A stretch of DNA of 64,000 nt from the NCBI GenBank assembly GCA_021927905.1, contig BLLK01000075.1, forward strand, positions 558,001 through 622,000, in the 5' to 3' direction. Below are positions 1 to 10,131 of this stretch, piece by piece; position 1 is the first letter of the stretch, and each line of letters opens with the position of its first letter. The notes below the pieces were generated by a model, which did not search any database, was not told the origin of the DNA, and worked only from the letters and a program-made list of their open reading frames with translations. The stretch comes from Chaetoceros tenuissimus. Lineage: Eukaryota > Bacillariophyta > Thalassiosirophyceae > Chaetocerotales > Chaetocerotaceae. The translations under genes were made by a program, and so were the position numbers.

Positions 1-2
1 GG

Positions 3-332
3 CAGGATAGATGTCATACATGCGACCAAGCAGTTACCCCTACTGATGTGCAATTTGTTTGTAGTGGCTGTCGAGTAGCTTGTTACTGTAGCATCGATCA
101 TCAACGCGCAACTTGGAAAATGGAGGCTGTGGAGGGAATGCGTATCGGTCATGAGATTCTGTGTCCTCTTTACAAGGCCTTTCGAAAGTATGAATTTCAG
201 AGAGCAAGTAAAGACAGAGACGAAGAGAAAGAATCAAAGGCAAAAAGACGCTTGGATAGAGAATGTGTGAGATTTCTAGCAGAGGGATTAGGCTTGAAGG
301 ATAAGTGCTTTCCTTGTGAATATAAAAAGTGA
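3..332 (+). CDS. MYND zinc-finger protein, C-terminal part (5' end outside window)
   Basis: The frame is open to the left edge of the window, so only the last 109 residues are present. They hold a MYND finger: paired Cys (CHTC, then CSGC), the ACYCS..HQ..W core, and the closing GH..LCPL. MYND fingers bind two zinc ions and usually act in protein-protein contacts. The tail is rich in Lys, Arg and Glu and ends with a Cys-containing KDKCFPCEY motif. A second copy lies at 824-2042 and a third trace of the 3' end at 7249. From that copy I infer that the missing N-terminal part is a helical, TPR-like region. Confidence 0.75.
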   Translation, partial: QDRCHTCDQAVTPTDVQFVCSGCRVACYCSIDHQRATWKMEAVEGMRIGHEILCPLYKAFRKYEFQRASKDRDEEKESKAKRRLDRECVRFLAEGLGLKDKCFPCEYKK

Positions 333-377
333 AAATACAAAGCACGTCATAAAAAGTGAAAATACAAAGTACGTCAT
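324..377. repeat. 27-bp tandem duplication at the stop codon of the MYND gene
   Basis: Two adjacent 27-bp units (324-350 and 351-377) differ at one base. The first spans the stop codon. The corresponding stretch of the second MYND copy near 2030 has only one unit, so this is a local duplication in this copy. Confidence 0.8.
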
Positions 378-823
378 CATAGATACGGTATTGTCTACAT
401 CATACAGCATTTCAGAATGCCTTGAATAATCCGATCCACCATCGATAGAAATGTTATATAAACATTGTTTGCTTTTCATATTAATGTATTTACATTTACC
501 TCCCCCTAGTTTCGAATTGTAGTAAATATGACAGAGTGATATGAATAGTCCCTACCTGGTCTTGGTTAATTATAACCGCTTTTTAAATATCAATGATTTT
601 ACGAAATGCATTTAGCATATTTTGCTTGCGAAAAATGAGTTCAGGCCATTTCTACTTGAAAGAAAAGGAAATTCAAATGGGCAGTGTTCTTTTTGCTTCT
701 TTTTGTTCTTTCGGCGCCAAAGTTTCAAACCAATTTTTTCTAAGGCATTTTCAATTTGTAGCAATAATACAACTAGAGTACACAAACATCAATATTAACT
801 GCAAGATATCGAAAGTTACTGCT
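378..823. other. Intergenic spacer, MYND 3' flank and promoter of next gene
   Basis: The first 110 bases continue similarity with the flank after the second MYND copy (2041-2170). The rest is AT-rich with no convincing coding pattern; it probably contains the promoter of the gene starting at 824. Confidence 0.4.
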
Positions 824-1821
824 ATGGGAAAGAAAGGGAAGAGAAGCAAACGCAATGCTGTCATGAAGCAAGTAGACGAACGTAAGTGTGGAATGATCAA
901 TATTTTACTGGACATAGCGAATCGACTTGTCGCTTTAATAATAAAACTCTCTTTGCCTCTACAGTCTTTGCTGAGTATGAAAAGCTACTGAAAGAAGCAC
1001 TCTGCGACAATCGAAAGCTTCTGTACTCCAAAGCTGCAAATAAGTTGAGAAAGACAATCCAACTTCTCGAATCAAAGAATGAATTGAAAATGTACACTTT
1101 AGACAAGCAGTTGGTGGTATGCTATCTTCTCATGAGTGTGGAGTATGAAAGAAAGAATTACAAGGCAGCAATCGATTGCTACAATTATATCGTATCAAAA
1201 TCTAGAAATAAAAATTTCAGCTTTAGTGCCTCGATCTCACTTTACTATCAGCTTATTATGCTTAGACTGAATGGCCAAGATTATCAAATCTCTGATTTTA
1301 TTCATGAAATCTCACGGGAAAAGCAAGAAAGAAGCTTTCTTTTTGAAGACACTGTGCATGCTTTTAGAGCTCAGAAGCAATTCGATGCTGCAATCAGACT
1401 AGAAATGACTTGTGGGTCTCTACGCTGCAGTACTGAACTGAAGAGCAAGTTGTCACTAGCACTGACGTACCTTGAACGATATAGAATAGAGTTCCATCAG
1501 AGAGCACAAATGAGAAAGGAAGAGTTCTTCACCATGAATAGCCTCATTACCAGAATGATAGCACAGTTTCCGCTGGAGAACAATTATAGTCCTGAATATT
1601 GCTTAGTACTTGCACAATGGTACTATCTTACTCATACCCTCGATGGTAATAAAGGTGCTGAAGAAGAAAGCATGCAGGCATCAACGAGTGTTTTAGATTT
1701 CCTTTATCAGTCATTAACAGTATATACAGACGAGGACAACGGGATTTGGGAAATAGTACAGGATAATTGTTACACGTGTGGCCAAGCTGTCACTATTGTA
1801 GCATCGACCATCAACGAATGA
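824..1821 (+). CDS. Helical (TPR-like) protein with a damaged MYND finger
   Basis: Two exons, 824-881 and 965-1821, give 304 residues. The 83-bp intron has a GTAAGT donor and a CTACAG acceptor. The start at 824 begins with a basic MGKKGKRSKR stretch. The middle is alpha-helical with TPR-like spacing (YKAAIDCYNYIV), so a scaffold or binding role is likely. The finger begins (NCYTC) but, compared with the copy at 3-332, roughly 40 bases carrying the second Cys pair are gone. The frame then shifts and stops at 1821, while the rest of the finger continues in another frame to 2042. The protein may survive as a truncated TPR-like form, or the gene may be a pseudogene. Confidence 0.6.
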
Positions 1822-2042
1822 CTTGGAAAAAGGAAGCAGTACAAGGAACGTGTATTGGCCATAATATCCTATGTCCTCTTTACAAGGCTTTCCGAAAGAA
1901 TAAAGTTCAAATAGAAAGTAAGGATAGAGACGAAGAAAAAGAATCAAAGGCAAAAGTACGCTTGGAAAGAGAATGTGTAAAGTTTCTCGAATATGGATTG
2001 TGCTTGAAAGACAAGTGCTTTCCTTGTGAATATGAAACGTGA
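1822..2042 (+). pseudogene. Out-of-frame MYND finger tail of the preceding gene
   Basis: In a different frame from the preceding CDS, this stretch still reads like the C-terminal half of the copy at 3-332: ACYCS-like core, GH..LCPLYKAFRK, the Lys/Glu-rich linker and KDKCFPCEYE before the stop. It is the stranded end of the 824 gene after a small deletion. Confidence 0.7.
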
Positions 2043-2736
2043 AAATACAAAGTACATCATCATAGATACATTATTGTTTACATCATACAGCATCGAAAAT
2101 GCCTTCATTTTCATTTAAATAGGAATAATTCGATAGTGTATATAAAAATCTTTTGCTTTTCATATTATGTTAGATGTCTTTTGCCTCAGTAAGAAACCCT
2201 GAGCAATGTATTTACTTCCAAGTCCCTCCTAGTTTTAAAATGTAGCGATTTTTTGTCAATGGTACGATCCAAATGAAACCAATAGCATACGTTTGACAGT
2301 ATTTCTTGTTCCCTACAAAGACTTTGTTGATGATACATCGGGCTACATCCGATAGGGATACGTTCTCTCTATCCATGGAATTCAATTTCGTACTTACAAT
2401 CGTCAGATAGAGACCATGATTCCCCAGCCATCAAAAGTTTCACGATCATAAGTCCGTTTATTCATAGAAAGCTCCCTAGATAGTTTTCCAATTCTTAAAC
2501 CGAACTAGAAAGAATTAAAGAAAATGCAAATGAAAAATCTAGTCATATTTTTAATTGTCTTTTATTTCGTAAGGAATGATTCTTTGATCTCTCTCCATCC
2601 AAGATGGAAACTTTTGACGAATTTGAAAGCATGAATTCAGTTTTTGAACAAAGCCGAAGCACTCGCCCGCCGAGGGGACAATCTATACATACAAATCAAT
2701 AATGTTTGCTGAATAGAAAGATCATTTTTCAGTCAT
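2043..2736. other. Spacer between MYND copy and LRR array
   Basis: The first 120 bases are a second copy of the MYND 3' flank. The remaining 570 bases show no coding pattern, repeat or RNA gene that I can support. Confidence 0.4.
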
Positions 2737-3555
2737 CTATTCACCTTCACCCATCAACTTCATGACATAATCATGAATGATTTCCTTTTCAGTCAATTCA
2801 CTGTATGGATTTTCGTTTAGGTACTGTGAAGGTGTGATTCCAGCACTATTCTTTTCTTTGAAAGCTTTGAGTCCTTTCTCTTCAATGATATTATATAGAA
2901 CTTGTTTCAAAGGCTGGAATGAGGAGCACGCTCTGTGCAAAGCGAATGCTTCACCGTGATTCATGGTTTTGATCCATGTATTCATATCGTCATTTCCCCG
3001 ACTATTTGCATTTGGTTGAAAAGGAGATGATTTTGCAAGTGCTGTACCTGAAATGATGCATCTACCAAGTTGAGTCTCCTGTGGCACATTCAATATCGAC
3101 AGGTTTTTGCAATTCCAAAATGCCCTTTGACAAATCTCTCTACATGATGGCGGAGTGAAGACACTGTAAAGATCACATTCAAAGAATGCAAACTCTCCAA
3201 TATATTCCAAATTTATAGGAAATTTGCAAAAGACAAGGCTTCTACATGTCAAGAAAGCATATTCTTCTATCCGAATCACTGTATTTGCAAAAATGACTCT
3301 TTTGATGTTGTAACATTTCACAAAAGTCATTTCTGGAATTTCAGTGACACCTTCTTCAATGATTATCTGCTGCCAAGTGAGTCGCTCTCTCCAGTACTCT
3401 CTACATTCTTCAGACAGATTCCATTCTTCCCAATCGTCTTTAGTCGTATGCTGCTGATGTGCATCCCACCACTCATCATTTAGTTCATCATTGAAGAGCG
3501 GTTTCGATCCGTCATAAAACAGAGTCAAGAGACCGTCGACAGTAGCCACCTTCAT
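2737..3555 (-). CDS. BspA-like leucine-rich-repeat protein, array member 1
   Basis: A 272-residue protein of the LRR_5 (BspA-like) type. The repeats take the form of an Ile/Val-rich strand followed by a short Cys-containing turn, such as VIRIEEYAFLTCRSL and EYIGEFAFFECDL, over residues 60-155. The N-terminus (MKVATVDGLLTLFYDGSKP) and a helical C-terminus ending in LMGEGE are shared with member 3. There is no signal peptide, so it is probably intracellular. BspA-like repeats are generally protein-binding; the partner is unknown. Member 2 is transcribed divergently from a shared 447-bp spacer. Confidence 0.8.
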   Translation of the reverse strand: MKVATVDGLLTLFYDGSKPLFNDELNDEWWDAHQQHTTKDDWEEWNLSEECREYWRERLTWQQIIIEEGVTEIPEMTFVKCYNIKRVIFANTVIRIEEYAFLTCRSLVFCKFPINLEYIGEFAFFECDLYSVFTPPSCREICQRAFWNCKNLSILNVPQETQLGRCIISGTALAKSSPFQPNANSRGNDDMNTWIKTMNHGEAFALHRACSSFQPLKQVLYNIIEEKGLKAFKEKNSAGITPSQYLNENPYSELTEKEIIHDYVMKLMGEGE

Positions 3556-4002
3556 TTCCTTCTACAAGATGAATGTATTGACTTCAATGAAAATATTCAC
3601 TTACAACACACGCTCACTATCTAGTCAATCAAAAGTGAAAGTGCTTTTCTCTTTTCTCGTCGTTGTTCTCATCAACGTTGTCAATGCATCTAAATAGTTT
3701 GGTAAGTAAGGCCATTTCTGAACAATGACGTCCTCATTCCTCTTTTCAAAAAGAACAAAGTGAACCAAAAGTAAACAACCATTGCACTATTATCACCTCT
3801 ATCTCATTCTTTAGAGTTTTTGACGCTCTCACTACTTATGCAATTACAGTTTGTACTGGTTTGGTTAGCTTTAGGGAGGTACTTGCAGCTACAAAAAAAT
3901 TGCAAAAACGGGAAATCACTCTGATTGAGAATTGAGAGTCGAGTGCTTCTGCTTACGAGACTTATAATTAATTTTACATTGAATCTACTTTGTGCATTCA
4001 AA
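3556..4002. promoter_or_regulatory. Divergent promoter region of LRR members 1 and 2
   Basis: This spacer separates two divergent LRR genes. Parts of it are recognisable in the sister spacer at 5789-6338, including the TTCCTTCTAC stretch next to the minus-strand start codon, an AATGACGTC site and an AGTAAACAA stretch. Conservation between the copies suggests shared regulatory sites. Confidence 0.5.
3726..3732. promoter_or_regulatory. CRE-like TGACGTC site
   Basis: TGACGTC in the divergent LRR promoter, kept with its flanks (ACAATGACGTC.TCATTCC) in the sister promoter at 5970. TGACGT-core sites are bound by bZIP proteins; in the diatom Phaeodactylum such elements mediate CO2/cAMP responses. 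A role here is inference. Confidence 0.4.
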
Positions 4003-4860
4003 ATGAGGGTTCAGATGGAGGAGTGGCAGCGGTTCATTCCCGGAGTGCGCATGTACAAAGGAAAAAAGACTTACTTTTGGAACGGAGAGAACATAGGCTG
4101 GGATGATGACAGTCGAGAATTTCGTATCTACAATAAAGAAGAGATGCAATCATGGCAAGTCATCATCATCTTACCCGGAGTAGAAATTATTCCTTTTTAT
4201 ACTTTTGGCGCTTGCTATCATCAGAATATTGAGACAGTGATTATGGCCGATACTGTCAGAAGAATCGAGAAAAGTGCTTTCCATACTTGCACCAGACTCA
4301 CATTTGTCAAACTTTCAAGAAATCTGGAATACATTGGATCATATGCTTTCGTTTGCTGTGAATCTTTGACTTCAATATTTATTCCACCATCCTGTAGAGA
4401 GATTGGGAGTCACGCATTTTGGCATTGTGAAAAGTTGATCATCTTACATGTTCCTAGACAAACACAGCTCGGAGAAGGTGTAATTGATAACACGGCACTA
4501 CTTCAGGCTTGCCAATTTCACATCATGGATGAGGAGGACTATGATGAGGAAGGACATGAATCTACCCCTTTCACCACTAATATGCATGGCTCTTATCAGA
4601 ACTACGAGAGAGTGAATGAATGGATGAAAAACAGACACACAGAAAATCAATTCTCTTTGCATCGTGCATGTGCCTCTTACAATCCATTAGAAGAAGTCAT
4701 TTTCAATATTGTAAAAAGACAAGGTTTGAAAGCTTTCAAGATACCGGATAGTATTGGAGTTACTGCATCACAATATCTTTTGCAAAATCCCTTTACTGAA
4801 ATCACAGAAAAGAAGATTATGAAACGCTACATTCTTGATATGATGGGTGAATTAGTTTAA
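4003..4860 (+). CDS. BspA-like leucine-rich-repeat protein, array member 2
   Basis: 285 residues from the Met at 4003. I chose this start because member 4 has the same opening (MRVQ/MRIQ..EEWQRFIPGVRMYKGKKT); an upstream in-frame start at 3925 has no counterpart. BspA-like repeats run from about residue 70 to 170 (VRRIEKSAFHTCTRL, EYIGSYAFVCCESL, REIGSHAFWHCEKL). An acidic insert near residue 185 (DEEDYDEEG) is missing from member 4. The C-terminus is a conserved helical segment ending in MMGELV. It is a probable intracellular binding protein of unknown partner. Confidence 0.8.
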   Translation: MRVQMEEWQRFIPGVRMYKGKKTYFWNGENIGWDDDSREFRIYNKEEMQSWQVIIILPGVEIIPFYTFGACYHQNIETVIMADTVRRIEKSAFHTCTRLTFVKLSRNLEYIGSYAFVCCESLTSIFIPPSCREIGSHAFWHCEKLIILHVPRQTQLGEGVIDNTALLQACQFHIMDEEDYDEEGHESTPFTTNMHGSYQNYERVNEWMKNRHTENQFSLHRACASYNPLEEVIFNIVKRQGLKAFKIPDSIGVTASQYLLQNPFTEITEKKIMKRYILDMMGELV

Positions 4861-4960
4861 CCTAAACTTAGTTCTATCATTATTATCATTATTCTGCATT
4901 GTATACATATTTAGAAATCTTAGCCCTCGTCCACTATGGTAATGGGCTACCTCAACTATT

Positions 4961-5788
4961 TTATTCAACCTCACCCATCAATCTCATGAGATAATCGTTA
5001 ATGATTTCCTTCTCCGTCAAGGTGGTATATGGATTTTCGTTTAGGTACTGTGAAGGAGTGATTCCTGCACTATTTGTTTCTCGAAAAGCTTTGAGTCCTT
5101 TCTCTTCAATGATATTATATAGAATTTGTTTCAAAGGTTGGAACGAGGCGCATGCTCTGTGCAAAGTGAATTTCTCGTCACGATTCATGTTCTTGATCCA
5201 TGTATTCATGTTGTCGTTTATTTCATCATCGTACCAACCATTTCCTTTTAATTGAAAAGGAGATGATTTTGCAAGTGCTGTATGTGGAATAATACTTCTA
5301 CCAAGTTCAACATGTTGAGGAACATTCAAGATGGACAACTTCTCATTGCTATCAAATGCCCTAACACAAATCTCTCTGCATGTCGGTGGAATGAAGACGC
5401 TGTAAAGGTTACATCCATAGAATACACCTCTACCAATGTATTCCAGATTGATGGATAATTTGCAAAAGAAAAGGCTTCTACATCCATAGAAAGCACTTCC
5501 TTTGATTCTCACAACAGTATCTGCCATGATGACTCTTTTGATATTCCAGCATTTCATGAAAGTAAGATTTGGAATCTCCGTGACCCCTTCCACAACAATT
5601 ATCTGCTGCCAAGAAAGTCGCTCTCTAATGTACTCTCTACATTCGACTGATAGATTCCATGATTCCCAATCGTCTTCATTCATATGCTGGTGTGCATGCC
5701 ACCATTCACTACTTAGTTCTCGATTCCAGAGTGGCTTCGATCCGTCATAGAAAAGAGTCACGAGACCGTCGACTGTAGCAACCCTCAT
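4961..5788 (-). CDS. BspA-like leucine-rich-repeat protein, array member 3
   Basis: A 275-residue protein, the close paralog of member 1. It shares the N-terminus (MRVATVDGLVTLFYDGSKP), four to five BspA-like repeats (VVRIKGSAFYGCRSL, EYIGRGVFYGCNL, REICVRAFDSNEKL) and the C-terminal ITPSQYLNENPY segment. It converges with member 2, with 100 bp between the two stops, and diverges from member 4. No signal peptide is visible. Binding partner unknown. Confidence 0.8.
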   Translation of the reverse strand: MRVATVDGLVTLFYDGSKPLWNRELSSEWWHAHQHMNEDDWESWNLSVECREYIRERLSWQQIIVVEGVTEIPNLTFMKCWNIKRVIMADTVVRIKGSAFYGCRSLFFCKLSINLEYIGRGVFYGCNLYSVFIPPTCREICVRAFDSNEKLSILNVPQHVELGRSIIPHTALAKSSPFQLKGNGWYDDEINDNMNTWIKNMNRDEKFTLHRACASFQPLKQILYNIIEEKGLKAFRETNSAGITPSQYLNENPYTTLTEKEIINDYLMRLMGEVE

Positions 5789-6338
5789 TTCCTTCTACTT
5801 GATGAATGTAGTGACTTTATGTATTTACTTGAAATACTCGTACCGTAGAATCACTAGTCTATGAGATGAAGGAATAGGTATGGAGAGGTTTTCATTGCTT
5901 TTCTGCGTTGTGGATCACGCTTGGTTGGATCTTTAATAGTTTAGTAAGGAAGACATACCTCAACAACAATGACGTCTTCATTCCTTTTTTTAGAAATCAA
6001 AGCTACAAATGGATGATTCTTACAAAACAATAAGCACCAAAGAGTAAACAATCATTTCACCAAGTATTATCATTTTTATCTTATTCTTTTGAGTTTACCA
6101 TCGATGCTTTGTACTATGTAAAAAGCCTCAAAGTATCTAAACTGATGTAGCTAGCTAGGAAGGTAGCTACAATAGAAAAAGCCGTTGACGGACATGATGA
6201 ACAATGAAACATGTGAAGCTATCTACGACATGAAGTGATGGAAAATAACAAAGAATTTCAATTGCTGAGAGGCAAGTGCTACTACAATCTTGATCACAGT
6301 CTCCTCATTCTTCATTGAGTCTATCAAGTATATTTGAA
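5789..6338. promoter_or_regulatory. Divergent promoter region of LRR members 3 and 4
   Basis: Sister of the 3556-4002 spacer, about 100 bp longer. It shares the bases next to the minus-strand start, the TGACGTC site and the AGTAAACAATCATTTCAC stretch. The stretch next to the plus-strand start differs more. Confidence 0.5.
5970..5976. promoter_or_regulatory. CRE-like TGACGTC site
   Basis: Counterpart of the site at 3726, with matching flanks, in the second copy of the divergent LRR promoter. Confidence 0.4.
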
Positions 6339-7142
6339 ATGAGGATTCAGACGGAGGAGTGGCGGCGGTTCATTCCCGGAGTACGAATGTACAAAGGAAA
6401 GAAAACTCTCTTTTGGGATGGACAGAATCTATGGAATGGAGTTAATTTTTGTGGTTGGCCTCTAATCTATGATAAAGAAGAGAGGAACTCGTGGGAAGTC
6501 ATTGTCGTACTACCCGGAGTTGAAGTGATTCCACAGTGTAATTTCTGTGGTTGTACGAATGTCAAGATAGTCATCATGGTAGATACAGTCAAGAGGATTG
6601 AAGATTGGGTCTTCTCTTGGTGCAGTAGTCTTGAGTTTGTCAAGCTTTCAAGAAATCTGGAATACATTGGAAACAGTGCATTTTATAGCTGTGATTCTCT
6701 GACTTCAATCTTCATTCCGCCATCGTGTAGAGAGATTGGCATTGCAGCATTTGATAGCTGTACAAGGTTGATCATTTTCAATGTACCTCATCAAACACAA
6801 CTTGGTGAAAGTGTGATTGCTAACACGGCACTACTAAAAGCTTCTGCATTCCCTAGTAATGAAAATGGACAGTATGAGAACCATGATGAAGTGCATGAAT
6901 GGGTGAAGAACCGCAATGCAGACGATCGGTCCTCTTTGCATCAAGCTTGCGCCTCTTCTAATCAAAGAGAGGAAGTCATTTTCAATATAATCAAGAGACA
7001 AGGTATTGGTGCTTTTGAGGAACCAGACAGTGTTGGGGTTACTCCATTACAGTACCTCGTGCAAAATCCCTTTGTAGAAATGGAAGAGCAAACAATAATC
7101 AAACGGTACATTCTTGATATGATGGGTGAAATAGTTGTTTGA
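6339..7142 (+). CDS. BspA-like leucine-rich-repeat protein, array member 4
   Basis: 267 residues from the Met at 6339, the same start context as member 2. BspA-like repeats lie between residues 65 and 165 (VKRIEDWVFSWCSSL, EYIGNSAFYSCDSL, REIGIAAFDSCTRL). It lacks the acidic insert of member 2. The C-terminal helix-rich segment (GVTPLQYLVQNPF) is conserved in all four members. It closes the array; a MYND 3' fragment follows 100 bp downstream. Confidence 0.8.
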   Translation: MRIQTEEWRRFIPGVRMYKGKKTLFWDGQNLWNGVNFCGWPLIYDKEERNSWEVIVVLPGVEVIPQCNFCGCTNVKIVIMVDTVKRIEDWVFSWCSSLEFVKLSRNLEYIGNSAFYSCDSLTSIFIPPSCREIGIAAFDSCTRLIIFNVPHQTQLGESVIANTALLKASAFPSNENGQYENHDEVHEWVKNRNADDRSSLHQACASSNQREEVIFNIIKRQGIGAFEEPDSVGVTPLQYLVQNPFVEMEEQTIIKRYILDMMGEIVV

Positions 7143-7248
7143 ATCTCGCAGAGCAATGCAATTTTCATACATGACCTTTTGAGAGTTTCTCTCGCAATTT
7201 GTATTATCATGCACAGGAGTAATGTTTATAAGCCGAATTTACTAGTAT

Positions 7249-7349
7249 GGATTAGGCTTGAAAGATAAGTGCTTTCCTTGTGAATATGAAAAGTGAAATA
7301 CGAAGTGCAACATCATAGATGGGGTATTGTCTACATCATGCAGCATTCC
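7249..7349 (+). pseudogene. Third copy of the MYND gene 3' end
   Basis: About 100 bases match the end and 3' flank of the two MYND copies: the codons for GLKDKCFPCEYEK, the stop, and the downstream CATCATAGAT and TTGTCTACATCATGCAGCAT stretches. No finger or upstream part is present. It marks the far edge of the LRR array. Confidence 0.7.
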
Positions 7350-7663
7350 ACGAAGGAGAAGCTACATTTTCTGTCTTTCGATAGCTTGGAAGAATTCTAC
7401 TTTTTAGATGATGGGGAGAGAAACAATCTAGATGTGAAATGTCAAAATCAAAAAGTCCATGATGTGGTCAGAAGTTCAAAGTGTTGTGAGAAATTGCCCC
7501 AAGCTCTACAGAAAATCCAGTTGCTAGCGTAATTTGTAATAATCTAAAATTGTAGAAAGTAGAGCTTTTACTTCATTTTATCCAATTCAAGGAATAGACT
7601 ATGCAAACTGTAGTTGACATTCGTTACTACTATCATGCTCTAATAGCGAGTGTTGACTCGTGC
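7350..7663. other. Spacer downstream of the LRR array
   Basis: An open frame at 7293-7532 covers part of this stretch but starts inside the MYND remnant and shows no recognisable domain. I see nothing else here. Confidence 0.35.
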
Positions 7664-9668
7664 TTATTTTAAAATAGCAATCAAGGCACTACTTTGACTA
7701 CCTCCAGCAACTTTGAGTACTTTTGCCTTTTGATATTCAGGTTCATCGTTTTCACTACGAACCTGGTTGATGTCATTCAAAACATCTACCTTGACTGGGC
7801 GACTTTGAACATCCTTATCCACCTTGACTGGACGAGTTTCAACATCCTCGTCTACCTTGAATGAGCGAGTTTCAACATCCTCACCCTTTTCAAGTTTACC
7901 AATCCCAAGTTGCCCAAACTCCCCAGATCCCCAAGACCAAACGTCTCCGTCAGCAGTCACCGCAAAGGAATGATCTGAGCCACATGAAATTTCTTTAATG
8001 ATTGGATTTCCTTTATTCTTTTCCAAAACGATTTCGACTGGTTCCACCTCAAAGGATCCTTCCTTTGGACAATTGTCAGTATGCCCAAGCTGTCCATAAT
8101 CTGATCTACCAAAGGCAAATAGCCGGCGACCACTTGAATCAACACACAGGGAGTGGAATTGACCAGCTGCAATTTGAGAAATAGTAATTCCTCTTTTTGA
8201 GAAAAATTCAACTTTAGTCAATACTGGTATCACTCTATCACTCACTATCTTGTTCTCAACTCTCTCGTTCTCAATGCCCTCCGATATCCCCAACTGGCCA
8301 TCATTGTTCAGACCTGCTGCAAATAATTCAAAAGATTCTTCCTCATCACTTTTGGCAAGGACTAGGGTATGATTTCCTCCACAGGCAACTTTTTCCACGT
8401 GGCGATCGACGCCATCATGGTAAACGGCAAATTTCGGTGGCATATAGTCGGATTCAACTTTATCCACATGGAAAGTTGCGTATTTGTCTTTTTCCAGTAC
8501 TCCTTTAGGAATCGATGCAATATCCTGTGCAGACTTCTTTACAGGTGCGAATACTGGTCTCGCAAGCTGTCCTTTCTCGCCCTATTAGATTTTAATTATA
8601 AGTATTATTATGTCAGGAAGTAAAAGAAAAAGCTGTTAATAAGAGTTCTAGCATACGTACCATTCCCCAAGTGACGAGTTTGTTGCGGACGACTCCTCCC
8701 TGATTTACTTCCACGATAGCTGCATTGTGAACAAATCCACATGCAATCACAACGGCTTTATGTTGAAGCATAGAAACATGAATAGGGTAAAATCTCTTTC
8801 CTTTTGGCCCTGTAAAATATTTAGCATCTTTATCTTTTACCTTTCTGGGATCATCAAAAGGTTGAATATCTGCCCAATTTTTGCCTTCTACATCTATGTA
8901 AGATCCCCAAAAGTAGACACGACCCGAAGCTGCAAGAGCCAAGCAATGGGTGTCACCCGATGCAACATCAATGATGGTATCCTCATGTTCCCGCTTAATC
9001 TTGATATCCATTGGGTCCGTAACCTCAGGCTTCGCGTTTCTAAAGTCTCTCCAAGTAAATAGAGGATCAGGGATACCCTGCACTTCTCTCTGTTCCGAAC
9101 TTGGAATGAAATGAGTCACCGGGATAGGTGCATAAGCAGTTTCTTCCAGCTTGGAACCCAAGGATCCTTCATCATTGACACCCCAGACCCATACATTTCC
9201 ATCTTCCGTCAAACATACACTATGCTGTGCTCCACACTGTACTTGAACAAATTTCTGATCGGTCGTGGAAGTTATCAAAGCAGGGTGATAGCATTCATCG
9301 ACGACTTCCTGTTGGGCAATCATACCAAAATCATTGGATCCAAAAGTGCATAAAGATCCCGAGTATGGAAAGAGCCTTTGCTTGATGGTTTGGTGGGTTT
9401 GATCTTTTCTCTCGGATAGGTTTTGTGCTACACAAGCGTTGATGCGTGCAAAGTCTCCGTTGTAATCCACTGCTCTCTCAGATGAAGCGGTGAGGACGGC
9501 TCTATCAGGAGAAGATGAAGCGGCAGTGACTCTTCTTCTTCTTCTTTTTCTTGGTGCTCCTCTATCAGCAAGGACCTCCTCTACTTCGTCGGATACTGTC
9601 GCTTCTAGTTTTCTCTTTTGAGAATGCATGATTGCAAATGTTTTGAGTTTTGATAATATGCGAGGCAA
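7664..9668 (-). CDS. RCC1-family beta-propeller protein
   Basis: Two exons, 9668-8661 and 8581-7664, with a 79-bp GT-AG intron (donor GTACGTATGC) in phase 0, give about 641 residues. A basic KRRRRRR cluster near residue 45 looks like a nuclear localisation signal. About seven RCC1 blades follow, each with the CG..H(S/T) and WG.(N/S)..GQLG pattern (VQCGAQHSVCLTEDG, CGGNHTLVLAKS, AAGQFHSLCVDSSG, CGSDHSFAVTADG). RCC1 proper is the chromatin-bound exchange factor for Ran; other family members have different roles. A run of three about 10-residue repeats (ETRPVKVDKD) is inserted before the last blade. A Met at residue 14 (9629) is an alternative start. Confidence 0.85.
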
Positions 9669-10131
9669 TGGATTCTGATAAAAGTGTGTTGAACTGTGTC
9701 AAGTAGTGTTTTTATGAGGAAAAACGATCGTTTATATTATTTTGACCGTTGGAGTAGAACCAGTATCCTCTCATTCAAATCGGAGTAGAAAAAGTACTCG
9801 AATTTGAAATTTTCATCTCTTAGGTACTGGGACTAAAATGGGAATGTGGACTGTTCAAACTTCATTTTCATAACTCAGACAAATAGAAGTACAAGGCAGT
9901 TATTTAGCCTCTCTTATTAACCCTTCCAGACAATTTCAGTTCAGTCGTGTATTTAGGTAGACTTCGGTTGCATGTAAATCTTCAGCCTTGAACATATTTG
10001 GTATACAGTAAGGAATGACGGACTTGAATGTTTAGATATCTTACCTATCGGTGATAGTCAAATATACTTACTAATGTAAATAGTGCTGTGGCATTCTCGT
10101 CTGTCCAATTTTAGATTATCTAGTTTACATT
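9669..10131. other. Spacer between RCC1-family and HA-repeat genes
   Basis: AT-rich, no coding pattern. It should hold the RCC1-family promoter and the 3' flank of the HA gene. A CGGAGTAGAA stretch occurs twice near 9755 and 9780. Confidence 0.35.

Noticed and set aside
7293-7532. Possible 79-residue gene
   Set aside because: It begins inside a MYND 3' remnant, has no domain and no promoter-like context.
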